The notes: generated from the letters alone by a model not told the origin. Shown: positions 43,299 through 51,814, counted from the first letter of the stretch. The stretch is 64,000 nt of DNA from Amycolatopsis sp. A133 (GCF_031082405.1 NZ_JAVHJU010000049.1:1-64000); one strand, 5' to 3'. Program-made: numbers and translations.

Positions 43299-43877
43299 AT
43301 GGGGAGAGCCGGGCGGGCACTGACGGTGGTTTTGACGACGGCGTGCCTCGCCGCGTGCTCACCATCGCCCACGGCGCCGTTCACCACCCGGCTGGCCACG
43401 GCGTTCACCGCACCACCACCACCACCGGCGACGACCGCCTCGCCGGCGATACTGTCCGCGGCCTGTCCGTTCCTCGGCACCGCGGAGCTGCAACAGCTGT
43501 TGGGGACCAGCGAAGACATCATCGCGACCGAGCAGCCACCCGACCCGGCGTTCGCGACCGGAACCACGTTCCAGTGCCGCTACGAGGGCAAGTACGTGCA
43601 CCCCTGGCTGGCCGACCTGTGGATCATCAGCGACGCCGCCACCCAGCCCGCCGAGGCGCTGGAGAAGTCCAAACAGGACTGCAGCGAACCGGCGACCGCC
43701 ATCCCCGGCGCCGGCGAAGCCGCGTACTTCTGCGACCGGACGGGGCCGGGGGAGGCGGAGATGGTCGTGACGGCCAAGCGGAACCACGGCCGGACGCGCC
43801 TCGCGGTCGCCTACGTGGTCAAGCACCGCAGCGAGGTCTACGCCGGCTTGGCGAAGCTGCTCGGCGAGCGGCTCTAG
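43299..43877 (+). CDS. DUF3558-like lipoprotein
   Basis: About 192 residues. The signal has a lipobox-like LAAC at about residue 20 (TTACLAACSPS), so it is a probable lipoprotein. A Pro/Thr-rich spacer follows, then a compact domain with FQCRYEGKYVHPWLADLW and cysteines forming likely disulphides. It resembles DUF3558-type lipoproteins of Pseudonocardiaceae. ATG at 43299 is preferred over the TTG 9 nt upstream. The function is unknown. Confidence 0.72.
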   Translation: MGRAGRALTVVLTTACLAACSPSPTAPFTTRLATAFTAPPPPPATTASPAILSAACPFLGTAELQQLLGTSEDIIATEQPPDPAFATGTTFQCRYEGKYVHPWLADLWIISDAATQPAEALEKSKQDCSEPATAIPGAGEAAYFCDRTGPGEAEMVVTAKRNHGRTRLAVAYVVKHRSEVYAGLAKLLGERL

Positions 43878-43913
43878 CGGCTCACCGAGCAGTGTCCCGG
43901 CGGTCGCTTGCCG

Positions 43914-43958
43914 AGGCGGCTCGGGGCGCGCGGGAGTCCGGCGCGCCCCGAGCCGCCT
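43914..43958. terminator. GC-rich hairpin terminator
   Basis: Perfect 18-bp arms (43914-43931 and 43941-43958) with a 9-nt loop separate the convergent lipoprotein and monooxygenase genes. The remaining bases to 44077 hold further GC-rich palindromes and no gene. Confidence 0.78.
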
Positions 43959-44077
43959 GTCCGGCCGAGCCGCCGGTGTGCCCACCGCGCCGGCCGGACC
44001 GCCGGCGTCCTCGCAGCGTCGGACGCAGGAGGGCTCCCCGCGCCGTACACGACCGCCGGCGCGCCCGGTCCACCTCG

Positions 44078-45592
44078 TCAGGCGGGTTCGCCGAACCACC
44101 GCCGCAACGCTGCTTCGAGGCCGGCTGTCGAGCCGTCCTCGCGGGCCCAGGCGATGTGGCCGTCCGGCCGGATCAGCACGCCCGTCAGCGCCGGGGCGCT
44201 GTCGCACTTCGCGGACAGTGTCCCGACCCGTCCGGCCCAGCCGCTTGCCGTGTTGCGCAGCTCGGCGTTGTCGGCGAGGTCGAGCAGGAGCGCCTTGCCG
44301 TCGTGGAGGCGTTCGCCGAGGCGGGTGCCGTCGGCGAACGCGAAGTCGGGTGCGGCGCGACCGGTGAGGTCGTGCTCGCCTTCGATCGGGTAGCGGTGCA
44401 GGACGCCGGACAGCTTCTTCGCGAGGTACGTCGCCCCGTCGCCGGTGAGGAGCAGGTCGGTGACGACCTGGCGCAGTGCCTTGGTCCGCACGTCGCTGCG
44501 CATCAGCGCAACCTGCGCCCGCGTCCACTCGAGGACCCATTCGCCGATCGGGTGCCGCTCGTCCGTGTAGGTGTCGAGCAGGCCGGCGGGCGCCCAGCCG
44601 TGGATGGTCGCGGCGAGCTTCCAGCCCAGGTTGACGGCGTCACCGATGCCGAGGTTGAGGCCCTGGCCCCCGAAGGGGGAGTGGACGTGCGCCGCGTCCC
44701 CGGCCAGCAGCACGCGGCCCATGCGGTAGGTGGTCGCCTGGCGCGCGTTGTCGGTGAAGCGCGTCGCGCTGTGGACCTTCGTCACCCGGATGTCCGCACC
44801 GGACACCCGCCGGAAGCTGTCTTCGAGCTCCTGCGCGGTGACCGGGGCGTCGCGGTCCGCGGGCGGCCCGTCGAACTCGACGGTGAGCATCCGCCCGGGC
44901 GTCGGGCCGTGGACGTAGAGCCCGCCGGTGCCGTGCTGCCAGCCGGCGGGCAGCGTGTCGGCGCCGGTGAGTTCGACGACGGCCTGCCGCCCGGTGATGG
45001 CCGGATCGGTCCCGGGGAACTCGAATCCCGCCAGTTTCCGGACTTGGCTGCGGCCGCCGTCGCACCCGACGAGCCACCCGGCGCGCACGGTTTCCCGATC
45101 GTCGAGCTGCACGTCCACGCCGTCGTCGTGCGCGTCGAACCCGGTGACCGCCACGCCGCGTCGCACCTCGACGCCCAGCTCGGCGGCGCGCCCGGCGAGG
45201 ATGGCCTCGACGGCCTGCTGCTGGATCACCACCACCCGCGCGGCGGGCCCGACGTCCCGGAAGGCGGGATCGGCGAAGTCGACGCCGCCGGAGGTGACCA
45301 TGATCCCGGCGAAGTGCCCCACGGGAACGGCCTTCGGCCCGCTCCCGCCGCGTGACTCGAGGAACTTCCGGATCTGTTCGAAGTTCTGCCGCACGACCTC
45401 GTCCATGGCGGGCAGCAGCCCCCGCCGGTAGAAGGCTTCGGCGGTGGTCAAGTTGACCGACCCGGCCTTGATCGTCTGGTCCGGCTCGGGCAGCCGTTCG
45501 ACGACGAGCACGTCCACGCCCGCCAGCCGCAGTTCACAGGCCAGCATCAAGCCGACCGGTCCGCCCCCGGAGATCACCACATCCCTGTTCAT
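44078..45592 (-). CDS. FAD-dependent monooxygenase (RdmE/MhpA-like)
   Basis: 504 residues of the aromatic/polyketide hydroxylase group. FAD motif VVISGGGPVGLMLACELRLAG is at the N-terminus, the DG-type motif GWLVGCDGGRSQVRK at about 150 and GDAAHVHSPFGGQGLNLGI (GD) at about 285. A C-terminal thioredoxin-like region (about 390-504) is usual for this group. The substrate is unknown; related enzymes hydroxylate rifamycin or anthracyclines. ATG at 45590-45592. The divergent TetR regulator probably controls it. Confidence 0.9.
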   Translation of the reverse strand: MNRDVVISGGGPVGLMLACELRLAGVDVLVVERLPEPDQTIKAGSVNLTTAEAFYRRGLLPAMDEVVRQNFEQIRKFLESRGGSGPKAVPVGHFAGIMVTSGGVDFADPAFRDVGPAARVVVIQQQAVEAILAGRAAELGVEVRRGVAVTGFDAHDDGVDVQLDDRETVRAGWLVGCDGGRSQVRKLAGFEFPGTDPAITGRQAVVELTGADTLPAGWQHGTGGLYVHGPTPGRMLTVEFDGPPADRDAPVTAQELEDSFRRVSGADIRVTKVHSATRFTDNARQATTYRMGRVLLAGDAAHVHSPFGGQGLNLGIGDAVNLGWKLAATIHGWAPAGLLDTYTDERHPIGEWVLEWTRAQVALMRSDVRTKALRQVVTDLLLTGDGATYLAKKLSGVLHRYPIEGEHDLTGRAAPDFAFADGTRLGERLHDGKALLLDLADNAELRNTASGWAGRVGTLSAKCDSAPALTGVLIRPDGHIAWAREDGSTAGLEAALRRWFGEPA

Positions 45593-45618
45593 GGCTCCGA
45601 TGATGCCCAGAAACTTGT

Positions 45619-45649
45619 ACCGAGTCAAACTTTGAGCTCGGTCTATACT
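45619..45649. promoter_or_regulatory. Operator and promoter between monooxygenase and TetR
   Basis: ACCGAG (45619-45624) and CTCGGT (45637-45642) form a perfect inverted repeat with a 12-nt centre that contains TCAAA and TTTGA. A TATACT -10 element (45644-45649) follows and lies 8 nt before the TetR ATG, so the TetR mRNA is likely leaderless and autoregulated. Confidence 0.6.
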
Positions 45650-45657
45650 CTCGGCTC

Positions 45658-46296
45658 ATGGCTGACCCAGGACTGCGCGAACGGAAGAAGCAGGCCACGC
45701 GCCTGCTGATCTCGAACGTGGCCACCGGCCTCTTCATCGAGCGAGGCTTCGAGGAGGTGACGGTGGCGGAGATCGCCGAAGCGGCGGGCGTCTCGAAGAT
45801 GACGGTGTTCAACTACTTCCCGCGCAAGGAGGACCTGTTCCTCGACCGCCACGCGGATCGTCTGGCGGAGCTGACGGATGTGGTGCGCTCCCGGCCGTCG
45901 GGGGTGTCACCGTGTGAGGCGTTGCGCCGTCACCAGCATTCCCTCCTGGCGTCGGGCCACCCGCTGTCCGGGGCGATCGCGGGCGGCCCGGGGTTCTGGT
46001 GGGTGCTGACGTCGAGCCCGGCGTTGATGGCGCGCTGGTACGAGCAGGAGCGCGAGATCGCGGACGCGCTCGCCGAGGTGCTCGGGTCGGAAACGGGCGA
46101 CGTGTTCCGGTCCCGGGTGGTGGCGGCCCTGCTGACCACGGCGATCGCGACGGTGTTCGCCCACGCAATGGGCCGGATCGTGGCGGGCGACGACGCCGAA
46201 GTGGTGCGGCGGGAGCAGGTGGAGGTCGTCGACCAAGCGTTTGACCTGGTGGAACGCGGGGTGGGCGACTTCCCGGGTGGCGGACCGACCGGCTGA
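45658..46296 (+). CDS. TetR family regulator
   Basis: 212 residues. The helix-turn-helix (about 24-65) reads VTVAEIAEAAGVSKMTVFNYFPRKEDL. The C-terminal domain is variable. It is divergent from the flavin monooxygenase gene with an operator between, so it likely represses that gene until a substrate-like ligand binds. The strong terminator at 46317 ends its transcript. Confidence 0.9.
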   Translation: MADPGLRERKKQATRLLISNVATGLFIERGFEEVTVAEIAEAAGVSKMTVFNYFPRKEDLFLDRHADRLAELTDVVRSRPSGVSPCEALRRHQHSLLASGHPLSGAIAGGPGFWWVLTSSPALMARWYEQEREIADALAEVLGSETGDVFRSRVVAALLTTAIATVFAHAMGRIVAGDDAEVVRREQVEVVDQAFDLVERGVGDFPGGGPTG

Positions 46297-46316
46297 TCGC
46301 GGGTACCTGTCTCGCC

Positions 46317-46367
46317 CCGCCAAGGCAGGCCCGAACATCTGCTGTTCGGGCCTGCCTTGGCGGTTTT
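46317..46367 (+). terminator. Strong intrinsic terminator
   Basis: Two perfect 21-bp arms (46317-46337 and 46343-46363) with a 5-nt loop are followed by TTTT. This is the most canonical rho-independent terminator in the window and ends the TetR gene; the convergent ChW gene stops 26 bp later. Confidence 0.92.
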
Positions 46368-46392
46368 GTCAGCTAGAGCGCGAGGATTGCGG

Positions 46393-46941
46393 TCAAGCGA
46401 CCCAGATCGCGATGCCGCTCATGTACCGCGCCTGTCCGACGGTGCCGACGACCTCGTTCTGGCACCGCACGTCCTGGTATTCGTAGCCTTGGCCCATCGC
46501 GGTGTAGCAGAGGCGCGTGCCGGCGCCGCGGATCTTGAGTGCCTCCAGCCGCTTGGCCAGGCCGGTGGTCCCGGCCTCCTGGAGGTTGCACGATTCGCTG
46601 GTGAACCAGCCGATGTCCTGGACGTGCGGCGTGTAGCAGACGCCGGCGCCACCGCCGTTCACGCCGATCCTGATGGCCTCGATTCGCTTGCCCAGCGCGG
46701 GAACGCCGGCCTCCTCCCCATCGCAGACGGTGTCCAGCCAGTCATAGTCGGCCACGTGCACCGCGTAGCAGACGTGCACGGCGGCCGGCGAAATCGCCGC
46801 GCGCTTCGCCAGTTCCCGGTCCAGACTTGCTTGTACTGAGGCTTCCGTGGTTCCGGCGCTTGCCGCGGCCGGGGTCGCGATCAGCGGCAGGGCCGCGAAG
46901 AGCGCGGTGAGGACAGCGGACAGCACTCGTTTGCGAAGCAT
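46393..46941 (-). CDS. Secreted ChW-repeat protein
   Basis: 182 residues. A Sec signal peptide occupies about residues 1-29 (VLTALFAALPLIATPAAASA). The mature part has three repeats of about 40 residues, recognisable by HV-D-W, EAG and KRIEAI/KRLEAL, matching clostridial hydrophobic-W (ChW) repeats. Each has a pair of cysteines (CY near the start, a later C) not usual in the family, so disulphides are likely. ChW repeats may mediate surface or wall binding. The start ATG follows GGGGGAA. Confidence 0.8.
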   Translation of the reverse strand: MLRKRVLSAVLTALFAALPLIATPAAASAGTTEASVQASLDRELAKRAAISPAAVHVCYAVHVADYDWLDTVCDGEEAGVPALGKRIEAIRIGVNGGGAGVCYTPHVQDIGWFTSESCNLQEAGTTGLAKRLEALKIRGAGTRLCYTAMGQGYEYQDVRCQNEVVGTVGQARYMSGIAIWVA

Positions 46942-47139
46942 GACATTCCCCCATGGTCTGTCGGTGCACCGATCTGTGGTTGAGGCTACAACAACCGCTG
47001 GGGGCGAACGACCCAGTTTTGCGGCGTCGGACAGACGGCTGGGAGGCCCCGCCGGGAGACGAGCGGTCATCAGGATCGCTAACGCTGCGTAAGAAAATTT
47101 AGCTGGAGTAATGCCGCCTGCGGCTCGTACGGTGACCCG

Positions 47140-47742
47140 GTGCTGCCACTCCTGCTGGCCGGATTCGGAACCGGCCTCTCCCTCATCGTCGCCATTGGCT
47201 CGCAGAACGCCTTTCTGCTGCAACAAGGCCTGCGTGGCGGGGTGGTGGCACCGCTGGTCGTCATCTGTGCCGTGTCCGATCTTGTGCTGATCGGGCTCGG
47301 GGTCAGCGGGATCGGGGCCGTGCTTGAGCAGTGGCCGACCGCGATCGGGGTTATTGCCGTCGGTGGGGGGCTTTTCCTGCTGGGCTACGGGGCGCTTGCT
47401 GCGCGGCGGGCGTTCCGGCCGTCCGTCCTGACCTTCGGGGAGGAACGTACGCCGCTGCGGAAGGCCGTTCTTGCCTGTTTTGCCTTCACCTGGCTCAATC
47501 CGCACGTCTACCTCGACACCGTCCTGCTGCTCGGCTCGGTCGCCGTGGCCCATGGGGAGGGGCGGTGGCTGTTCGGGATCGGCGCCGGGATGGGCAGCGT
47601 CGTCTGGTTCAGTGCGCTCGGCTTCGGGGCGCGGCGGCTGGCCGGGGTGTTCGCGAAGCCGATGGCTTGGCGCGTGCTGGACGTCGTGATCGCCGTGACG
47701 ATGACCGGGCTCGGGGTGACCTTGCTGCTCGGCCGCGTCTGA
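47140..47742 (+). CDS. LysE/ArgO-type amino acid exporter
   Basis: 200 residues with about six hydrophobic segments. IVAIGSQNAFLLQQGLRGG at the N-terminus and FTWLNPHVYLDTVLLLG are hallmarks of LysE/ArgO exporters of basic amino acids. GTG start. The usual divergent LysG/ArgP activator is absent, so regulation is unclear. The stop codon is directly adjacent to the convergent methyltransferase stop, with no spacer. Confidence 0.9.
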   Translation: MLPLLLAGFGTGLSLIVAIGSQNAFLLQQGLRGGVVAPLVVICAVSDLVLIGLGVSGIGAVLEQWPTAIGVIAVGGGLFLLGYGALAARRAFRPSVLTFGEERTPLRKAVLACFAFTWLNPHVYLDTVLLLGSVAVAHGEGRWLFGIGAGMGSVVWFSALGFGARRLAGVFAKPMAWRVLDVVIAVTMTGLGVTLLLGRV

Positions 47743-48231
47743 TCACCAGAGCTCGCCCCGCTCCGCTGCCGGTGGCCGCTCCAGTTCCAGCAGGAACTCC
47801 TTCCGCTTCAGGCCGCCCGCGTATCCCGTCAGCTTGCCGTTCTTGCCGACCACGCGGTGGCACGCCACCAGGATGCTCAGCGGGTTGCGGCCCACCGCCG
47901 CTCCCACCTCGTGCGGCAGGCCGGCGACCGACTGCGCCAGCTTGCCGTACGTCGCCGTTGTGCCGTACGGGATCTTCGCGATTTCGGTCCACACTGAGCG
48001 GTCGAAGCCGGGGCCGTTCGCCTGCATCGGGACGTCGAACGAGGTGCGCTGGCCGGCGAAGTACTCCTTCAGCTGCCGAACTGCTTCCGGGAACGCCGTG
48101 TCGTCACGCTCGCCGAACGCGGTGCGGTCCGGACGGGTCCAGTGGTTCGGGAAGTACAGACCCGTCACGACGCCGTCGGTGCCGACGAGGGTCAGGGGGC
48201 CGATCGGGGAATCGGTCACGAGGTGCTCCAT
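47743..48231 (-). CDS. O6-alkylguanine-DNA methyltransferase
   Basis: 162 residues of the Ogt/MGMT family. The acceptor Cys124 is in LVACHRVVG; the usual Pro before Cys is Ala. GTTATYGKLAQSVAG (DNA-binding helix-turn-helix) and GRNPLSI are present. It removes alkyl groups from guanine by suicide transfer. ATG follows GGGAG and overlaps the upstream unknown gene by 16 bp, so it is the last gene of the alkylation-damage operon. Confidence 0.9.
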   Translation of the reverse strand: MEHLVTDSPIGPLTLVGTDGVVTGLYFPNHWTRPDRTAFGERDDTAFPEAVRQLKEYFAGQRTSFDVPMQANGPGFDRSVWTEIAKIPYGTTATYGKLAQSVAGLPHEVGAAVGRNPLSILVACHRVVGKNGKLTGYAGGLKRKEFLLELERPPAAERGELW

Positions 48232-48608
48232 GAGTTCTCCCAAGTAGTTCCGTCCGCATGGGCGCCACGTAAGCCGGGAAGCGAAAAGCCGGCCAAGGCC
48301 GCCGTCAACACCGTCCTGCGTGGACTCCACGACGTCGACAGCAGCAGCCGCCGCGTCATGCCCGCCCAGCCCGCCGGGGTGGCGCTGACCACCCACGCGT
48401 CCGGGTTCGGGGCCGCGAAACGGCGGGCCTGGCGCAGCCAGGACGCCGCCGTCTCGGGCCACGTCACCGTCGCCAGCACCAAGCCGCCCCACGCCTCGGC
48501 GATCCGCTCGCCGGCCGCCCGGGATGCCGGGTCCGCCGCGGTGCCGATCACGATGTGGCGGGCCGGTCCGAGGAGCCGGAGCACCGCCTCGAGCTCGGCG
48601 GCCGTCAT
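48216..48608 (-). CDS. Unknown protein in alkylation-damage operon
   Basis: 130 residues, Ala/Trp-rich, with segments VTWPETAASWLRQARRFAAP and DAWVVSATPAGWAGMTRRLL. I do not recognise a domain. The ATG overlaps the upstream oxygenase stop by 4 nt (ATGA), and the 3' end overlaps the methyltransferase start, so it is translated with them. The position suggests a role in alkylated-DNA handling or in controlling the partner oxygenase. Confidence 0.65.
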   Translation of the reverse strand: MTAAELEAVLRLLGPARHIVIGTAADPASRAAGERIAEAWGGLVLATVTWPETAASWLRQARRFAAPNPDAWVVSATPAGWAGMTRRLLLSTSWSPRRTVLTAALAGFSLPGLRGAHADGTTWENSWSTS

Positions 48609-49318
48609 GCCGCGTCGTGGAACACGAGGCCCAGGGTGTGCCGGTGGCCCGTGCGGACCACCGATACGCCGTGGCGGACCGGCGCCGCCGACCAGCCCCG
48701 GGCCGAGCGGACCGGGCGGTCGCGGGTGGTGAACACCAGGCCGTGGCCCTGCGGGATCAGCGTGGCCGTGCCGCGGGACTGGGCGCGTGGACGCTGCTCC
48801 ACCAGGAGGAACTCGCCGCCGGTGTGGTCGGTGCCCGGGTTGTTGAGGTTGATCACCACCTGCAGCGGGAACACCTTGTCGCCGTACAGGTCGCGGTGCA
48901 GTGCGTTCCAGCCGCCCGGCTCGTAGCGCAGGAGGATCGGCGTGGGCCGCCGCTGGCCTGCCGCGTGGCAGACTTCCAGCCATTCGTCCAAAGTGGATGG
49001 CCACTCCGGCTCGCGGCCCAGCCGGGCGGCCCAGTCGCGCGCGATCGGCAGCAGCCGCGGGTAGAGCGCCTGCCGCAGCCGCTGCACCGGTTCCGGGAAC
49101 GGGGCAGCGAAGTAGTGGTAGTCGCCGTTGTCCCCGAAGCGGTGCCGTCGCAGGTTCACCGTTGCCCGGAAGTGTGCCGGCTCGTCCCACAGCGCGACCA
49201 GCCGCGCGCACTCGGCGGGCGTCAGCAGCTGCGGGAGAAGTGCGCAGCCGTAGTCGTCGACCTCCGCGGCCACCGCGGCCCAGTCGGCCGCGGCGACGCG
49301 CTCTTCGAACGCGGTCAT
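48605..49318 (-). CDS. 2OG-Fe(II) oxygenase (AlkB-type context)
   Basis: 237 residues. Iron ligands are probably His141 and Asp143 (LHRDLYG) and His216 (VRHGVS), with a basic residue near 223-226 for 2-oxoglutarate. The pattern is closer to the prolyl-4-hydroxylase-like group than to classical AlkB, but the setting between two O6-alkylguanine methyltransferases points to oxidative demethylation of DNA or RNA. Overlaps of 4 nt with both neighbours show coupled translation. Confidence 0.8.
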   Translation of the reverse strand: MTAFEERVAAADWAAVAAEVDDYGCALLPQLLTPAECARLVALWDEPAHFRATVNLRRHRFGDNGDYHYFAAPFPEPVQRLRQALYPRLLPIARDWAARLGREPEWPSTLDEWLEVCHAAGQRRPTPILLRYEPGGWNALHRDLYGDKVFPLQVVINLNNPGTDHTGGEFLLVEQRPRAQSRGTATLIPQGHGLVFTTRDRPVRSARGWSAAPVRHGVSVVRTGHRHTLGLVFHDAA

Positions 49319-49914
49319 GCCGCCTCCATCGTCAGCAGGACCCGCTTGGCTTCCTCGCCGCCGGCGTACTGGCCGTACGACCCGTCGGACCGGACGACCC
49401 GGTGGCACGGCACCACCACCGGCAGCGGGTTGAGTGCACACGCCGTGCCGACCGCCCGGACCGCCTTCGGGCTGCCCGCGGCCGCCGCGACCTGCGCGTA
49501 GCTTTCGGTGTGGCCGTAGGCGATCTCGGGCAGGTGGTCCAGCACCGCCCGGCGGAACCCGCGTGCCAGCCGGAAGTCCAGCGGAACGTCGAAGGCGTGC
49601 CGCTCGCCGGTGAAGTATTCGTCGAGCTGGCGGATCACCGGGTCGAGCCGGGCCGGGGCGCGCAGGATCCGCGGGCTGATCGCCGCGGCCAGCTCGGCCA
49701 GCACCGCGTCGTGGTCCTGGCGGTCGAAGGCCACCTTCACCAGGCCCTGTTCGGTCGCCGCCAGCAGCAGCGACCCGACCGGGGTGTCGGCGGTGTGGTA
49801 GGCGACGTCCAGCAGCCCCTGGCGGGCGGCGTCGGTGACGAGCCGCTCGTGCATGGGCCCCGGGTCGAGTTCGTAGATCTCCGGAAGCGACGCGAAAAAC
49901 CGGAAGTCCGTCAT
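49315..49914 (-). CDS. O6-alkylguanine-DNA methyltransferase with N-terminal extension
   Basis: 199 residues. The acceptor Cys170 is in the standard VVVPCHRVVRSDG, and GHTESYAQVAAAAGSP is the DNA-binding segment. Residues 1-40 are an extra N-terminal part (FRFFASLPEIYELDPGPMHE) absent from short Ogt proteins; it could interact with the co-encoded sigma factor. Overlaps 4 nt with the sigma gene and with the oxygenase gene. Confidence 0.9.
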   Translation of the reverse strand: MTDFRFFASLPEIYELDPGPMHERLVTDAARQGLLDVAYHTADTPVGSLLLAATEQGLVKVAFDRQDHDAVLAELAAAISPRILRAPARLDPVIRQLDEYFTGERHAFDVPLDFRLARGFRRAVLDHLPEIAYGHTESYAQVAAAAGSPKAVRAVGTACALNPLPVVVPCHRVVRSDGSYGQYAGGEEAKRVLLTMEAA

Positions 49915-50387
49915 GAGTGCGCTCCTTCCAAGGGATAGCCGGCCCGGAGCGCCTTGACGCCGTCGGCGGCCGCCCGGCGCGCGGCGTCGGCGGTGCCTCC
50001 GGTGATCTCCGCGATCTCGCGGTAGGGCAGCCCGGCCAGGTAGTGGTAGGCGACGGCGAGGCGTTGCTTGTCCGGCAGTCTCGCCAGCGCGTCCCAGAGG
50101 TCGCCGTTCCAGGCTTCCGTGCGGCCGGGCCGGTCCGGGACCTCGCCGACCGGCACCGGGCAGCGGGCCTGGGCGCGCGTGACGTCGATGGCTTTGCGGT
50201 GCGCGATCGTGACGAGCCACGCCTGGACGTTCGCGTCCGACGGCAGCTCCGGGTACGCCTTCAACGCCGCCAGGAAGGTTTCCGACCAGGCGTCTTCGGC
50301 GTCGGCGGGGCCGAGCACGGCCCGGCAGACCCGCAGGACCATCGGCCCGTGCTCGGCCACGATCTGCTCGAACGGTTTCACGATCAC
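49911..50387 (-). CDS. ECF-type sigma factor
   Basis: 158 residues. Region 2 is at about 10-75 (GPADAEDAWSETFLAALKAYPELP) and region 4 at about 100-150 (LPDKQRLAVAYHYLAGLPYREIAEITGG). It is compact, with no extra C-terminal domain and no anti-sigma gene beside it. It leads a run of four repair-type genes joined by overlaps, so it probably directs their transcription after alkylation stress. GTG at 50387 is chosen; GTG at 50381 is possible. Confidence 0.88.
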   Translation of the reverse strand: MIVKPFEQIVAEHGPMVLRVCRAVLGPADAEDAWSETFLAALKAYPELPSDANVQAWLVTIAHRKAIDVTRAQARCPVPVGEVPDRPGRTEAWNGDLWDALARLPDKQRLAVAYHYLAGLPYREIAEITGGTADAARRAAADGVKALRAGYPLEGAHS

Positions 50388-50422
50388 ACCTGGTAGACGT
50401 CCGGGAGGGCCGGAACGTGAGG

Positions 50423-51196
50423 TCACGTTTCCGCGGTACCGGTCACGACGGTCGCGCCCAGCTCGTCGCACTCGTGCACCCGCGGCGCCAACCCGGCCGC
50501 GGCCAGGATTTCCGCCAGCACGGGCGCCTGCCGTTCGCTCGCTTCGACCAGCACGGTTCCGCCCGGGGCGAGCCACCGTGGCGCGTCCGCGGCGACGCGG
50601 CGGGCGAGGTCGAGGCCGTCCGCGCCGCCGTCGAGCGCCACCAGCGGCTCGTGCAGGCGCGCCTCCGGCGGCATCGTCGCGACGGCGTCCGAAGGGACGT
50701 AGGGCACGTTCGCGAGGAGGACGTCGACGCGGCCGCGCAGGGACACCGGCAGCGCTTCGTAGAGATCGCCCTGGTGGACGTGGGCGTCCGGCAGGTTCAG
50801 CCGGGCGCACCCGACCGCGGCCGGCTCGACGTCGGCCGCGTGCAGCTCACGCGGCGAACGCGGCGAAAGCGCCGCGGCGAACGCAGCTCCCAGCGCACCG
50901 GAGCCGCAGCACAGGTCGAGCACCACCGGATCCGGCGGGGCGAGCGAAACGGCCACGTCGACCAGGAAGCCGGTGCGGTGCCGCGGTACGAACACCCCGG
51001 GCCGCACGGTGATCCGCAGGCCGTGGAACTCCGCCCAGCCGAGCAGGTGCTCCAGCGGCAGCCCGGCGACGCGGCGTTCGACGAGCGCGTCGAGTTCCGC
51101 GGGGGACGTGGCCGCCGCGAGGAGAAGATCGGCCTCGTCCTCGGCGAACACGCAGCCCGCGGCGCGCAGCCGGGAGACGACCGTGGAAGTGTCCAA
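50423..51196 (-). CDS. PrmC-like glutamine methyltransferase
   Basis: 257 residues of the HemK/PrmC family: PLEHLLGWAEFHGL near 50, VPRHRTGFLVD, VLDLCCGSGALG (SAM binding) and LANVPYVPSDAV, where NVPY replaces the classical NPPY. The variant motif is typical of the TIGR03704 group of putative protein N5-glutamine methyltransferases. The true substrate is not known. TTG is the only start found at the N-terminus. It lies 12 bp after the L,D-transpeptidase gene and 35 bp before the sigma gene. Confidence 0.82.
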   Translation of the reverse strand: MDTSTVVSRLRAAGCVFAEDEADLLLAAATSPAELDALVERRVAGLPLEHLLGWAEFHGLRITVRPGVFVPRHRTGFLVDVAVSLAPPDPVVLDLCCGSGALGAAFAAALSPRSPRELHAADVEPAAVGCARLNLPDAHVHQGDLYEALPVSLRGRVDVLLANVPYVPSDAVATMPPEARLHEPLVALDGGADGLDLARRVAADAPRWLAPGGTVLVEASERQAPVLAEILAAAGLAPRVHECDELGATVVTGTAET

Positions 51197-51208
51197 CGAG
51201 GAGTGAGC

Positions 51209-51724
51209 CTACAAGACCTGCACCGCGTCGCCGACGTTCAGCCCGTCGAAGAACGCCGCCGCATCGGCGCCGGTCAGGTGGACGCAGCCGTGCGACGGCG
51301 CGTCGAGCGGGCCGGCGTGGAAGGCGATCCCGCCGGCGGCGAAGAACACCGAGTTCGGCATGTCGGTGCCGTACACGCTGCTGGTGTGCTCGCGGTCCTT
51401 CCACACGACGTGGAACGAGCCCGCGGGCGTCGCCTGATCGGGCGGCCCGAACCCGGCCGGGACCGGGCCGCGCACGACCCGGCCGTCCCGCAGCAGCCAG
51501 GCCAGCTTCTGCGCCAGGCTCACGCAGGCCCCGGTCGTGACGGCGCACGGCGGCGCGGGCGGTGGCGTGGTGGTGGTGACGGGAGTGACGGGAGTGGCCG
51601 ACGTGGCCGACACGGTCAGCGGCGCCGGCTCGGAGATCGGGCTCGGCGCCGTGGCGCGCGGCGCCGAGCAAGCCGCCGCGACCAACACCGAGCCCAGCAG
51701 GGTCACCACCCCGGTCCTGCGCAT
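51209..51724 (-). CDS. L,D-transpeptidase-like lipoprotein
   Basis: 171 residues. Signal MRRTGVVTLLGSVLVAAAC has a lipobox-like end at Cys19, and a Pro/Thr-rich linker (20-60) follows. The YkuD catalytic motif is at about 145: HAGPLDAPSHGCVHL, with Cys in SHGCVH. Such enzymes make 3-3 crosslinks in peptidoglycan or anchor proteins. The start ATG is divergent from the small membrane gene at 51815. Confidence 0.85.
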   Translation of the reverse strand: MRRTGVVTLLGSVLVAAACSAPRATAPSPISEPAPLTVSATSATPVTPVTTTTPPPAPPCAVTTGACVSLAQKLAWLLRDGRVVRGPVPAGFGPPDQATPAGSFHVVWKDREHTSSVYGTDMPNSVFFAAGGIAFHAGPLDAPSHGCVHLTGADAAAFFDGLNVGDAVQVL

Positions 51725-51814
51725 TCGTCGTCCCCTCGCCGAAGGTCCTCACCGGGGGGCAATACGGGTGAACGGCCCCGGAGGTTGCGCCGGCCGATGG
51801 GGCAAGATGTCCGG

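Noticed and set aside
46942-47139. Possible lysine riboswitch before the LysE exporter
   Set aside because: No conserved riboswitch stem or core is seen; the region looks like an ordinary promoter spacer.
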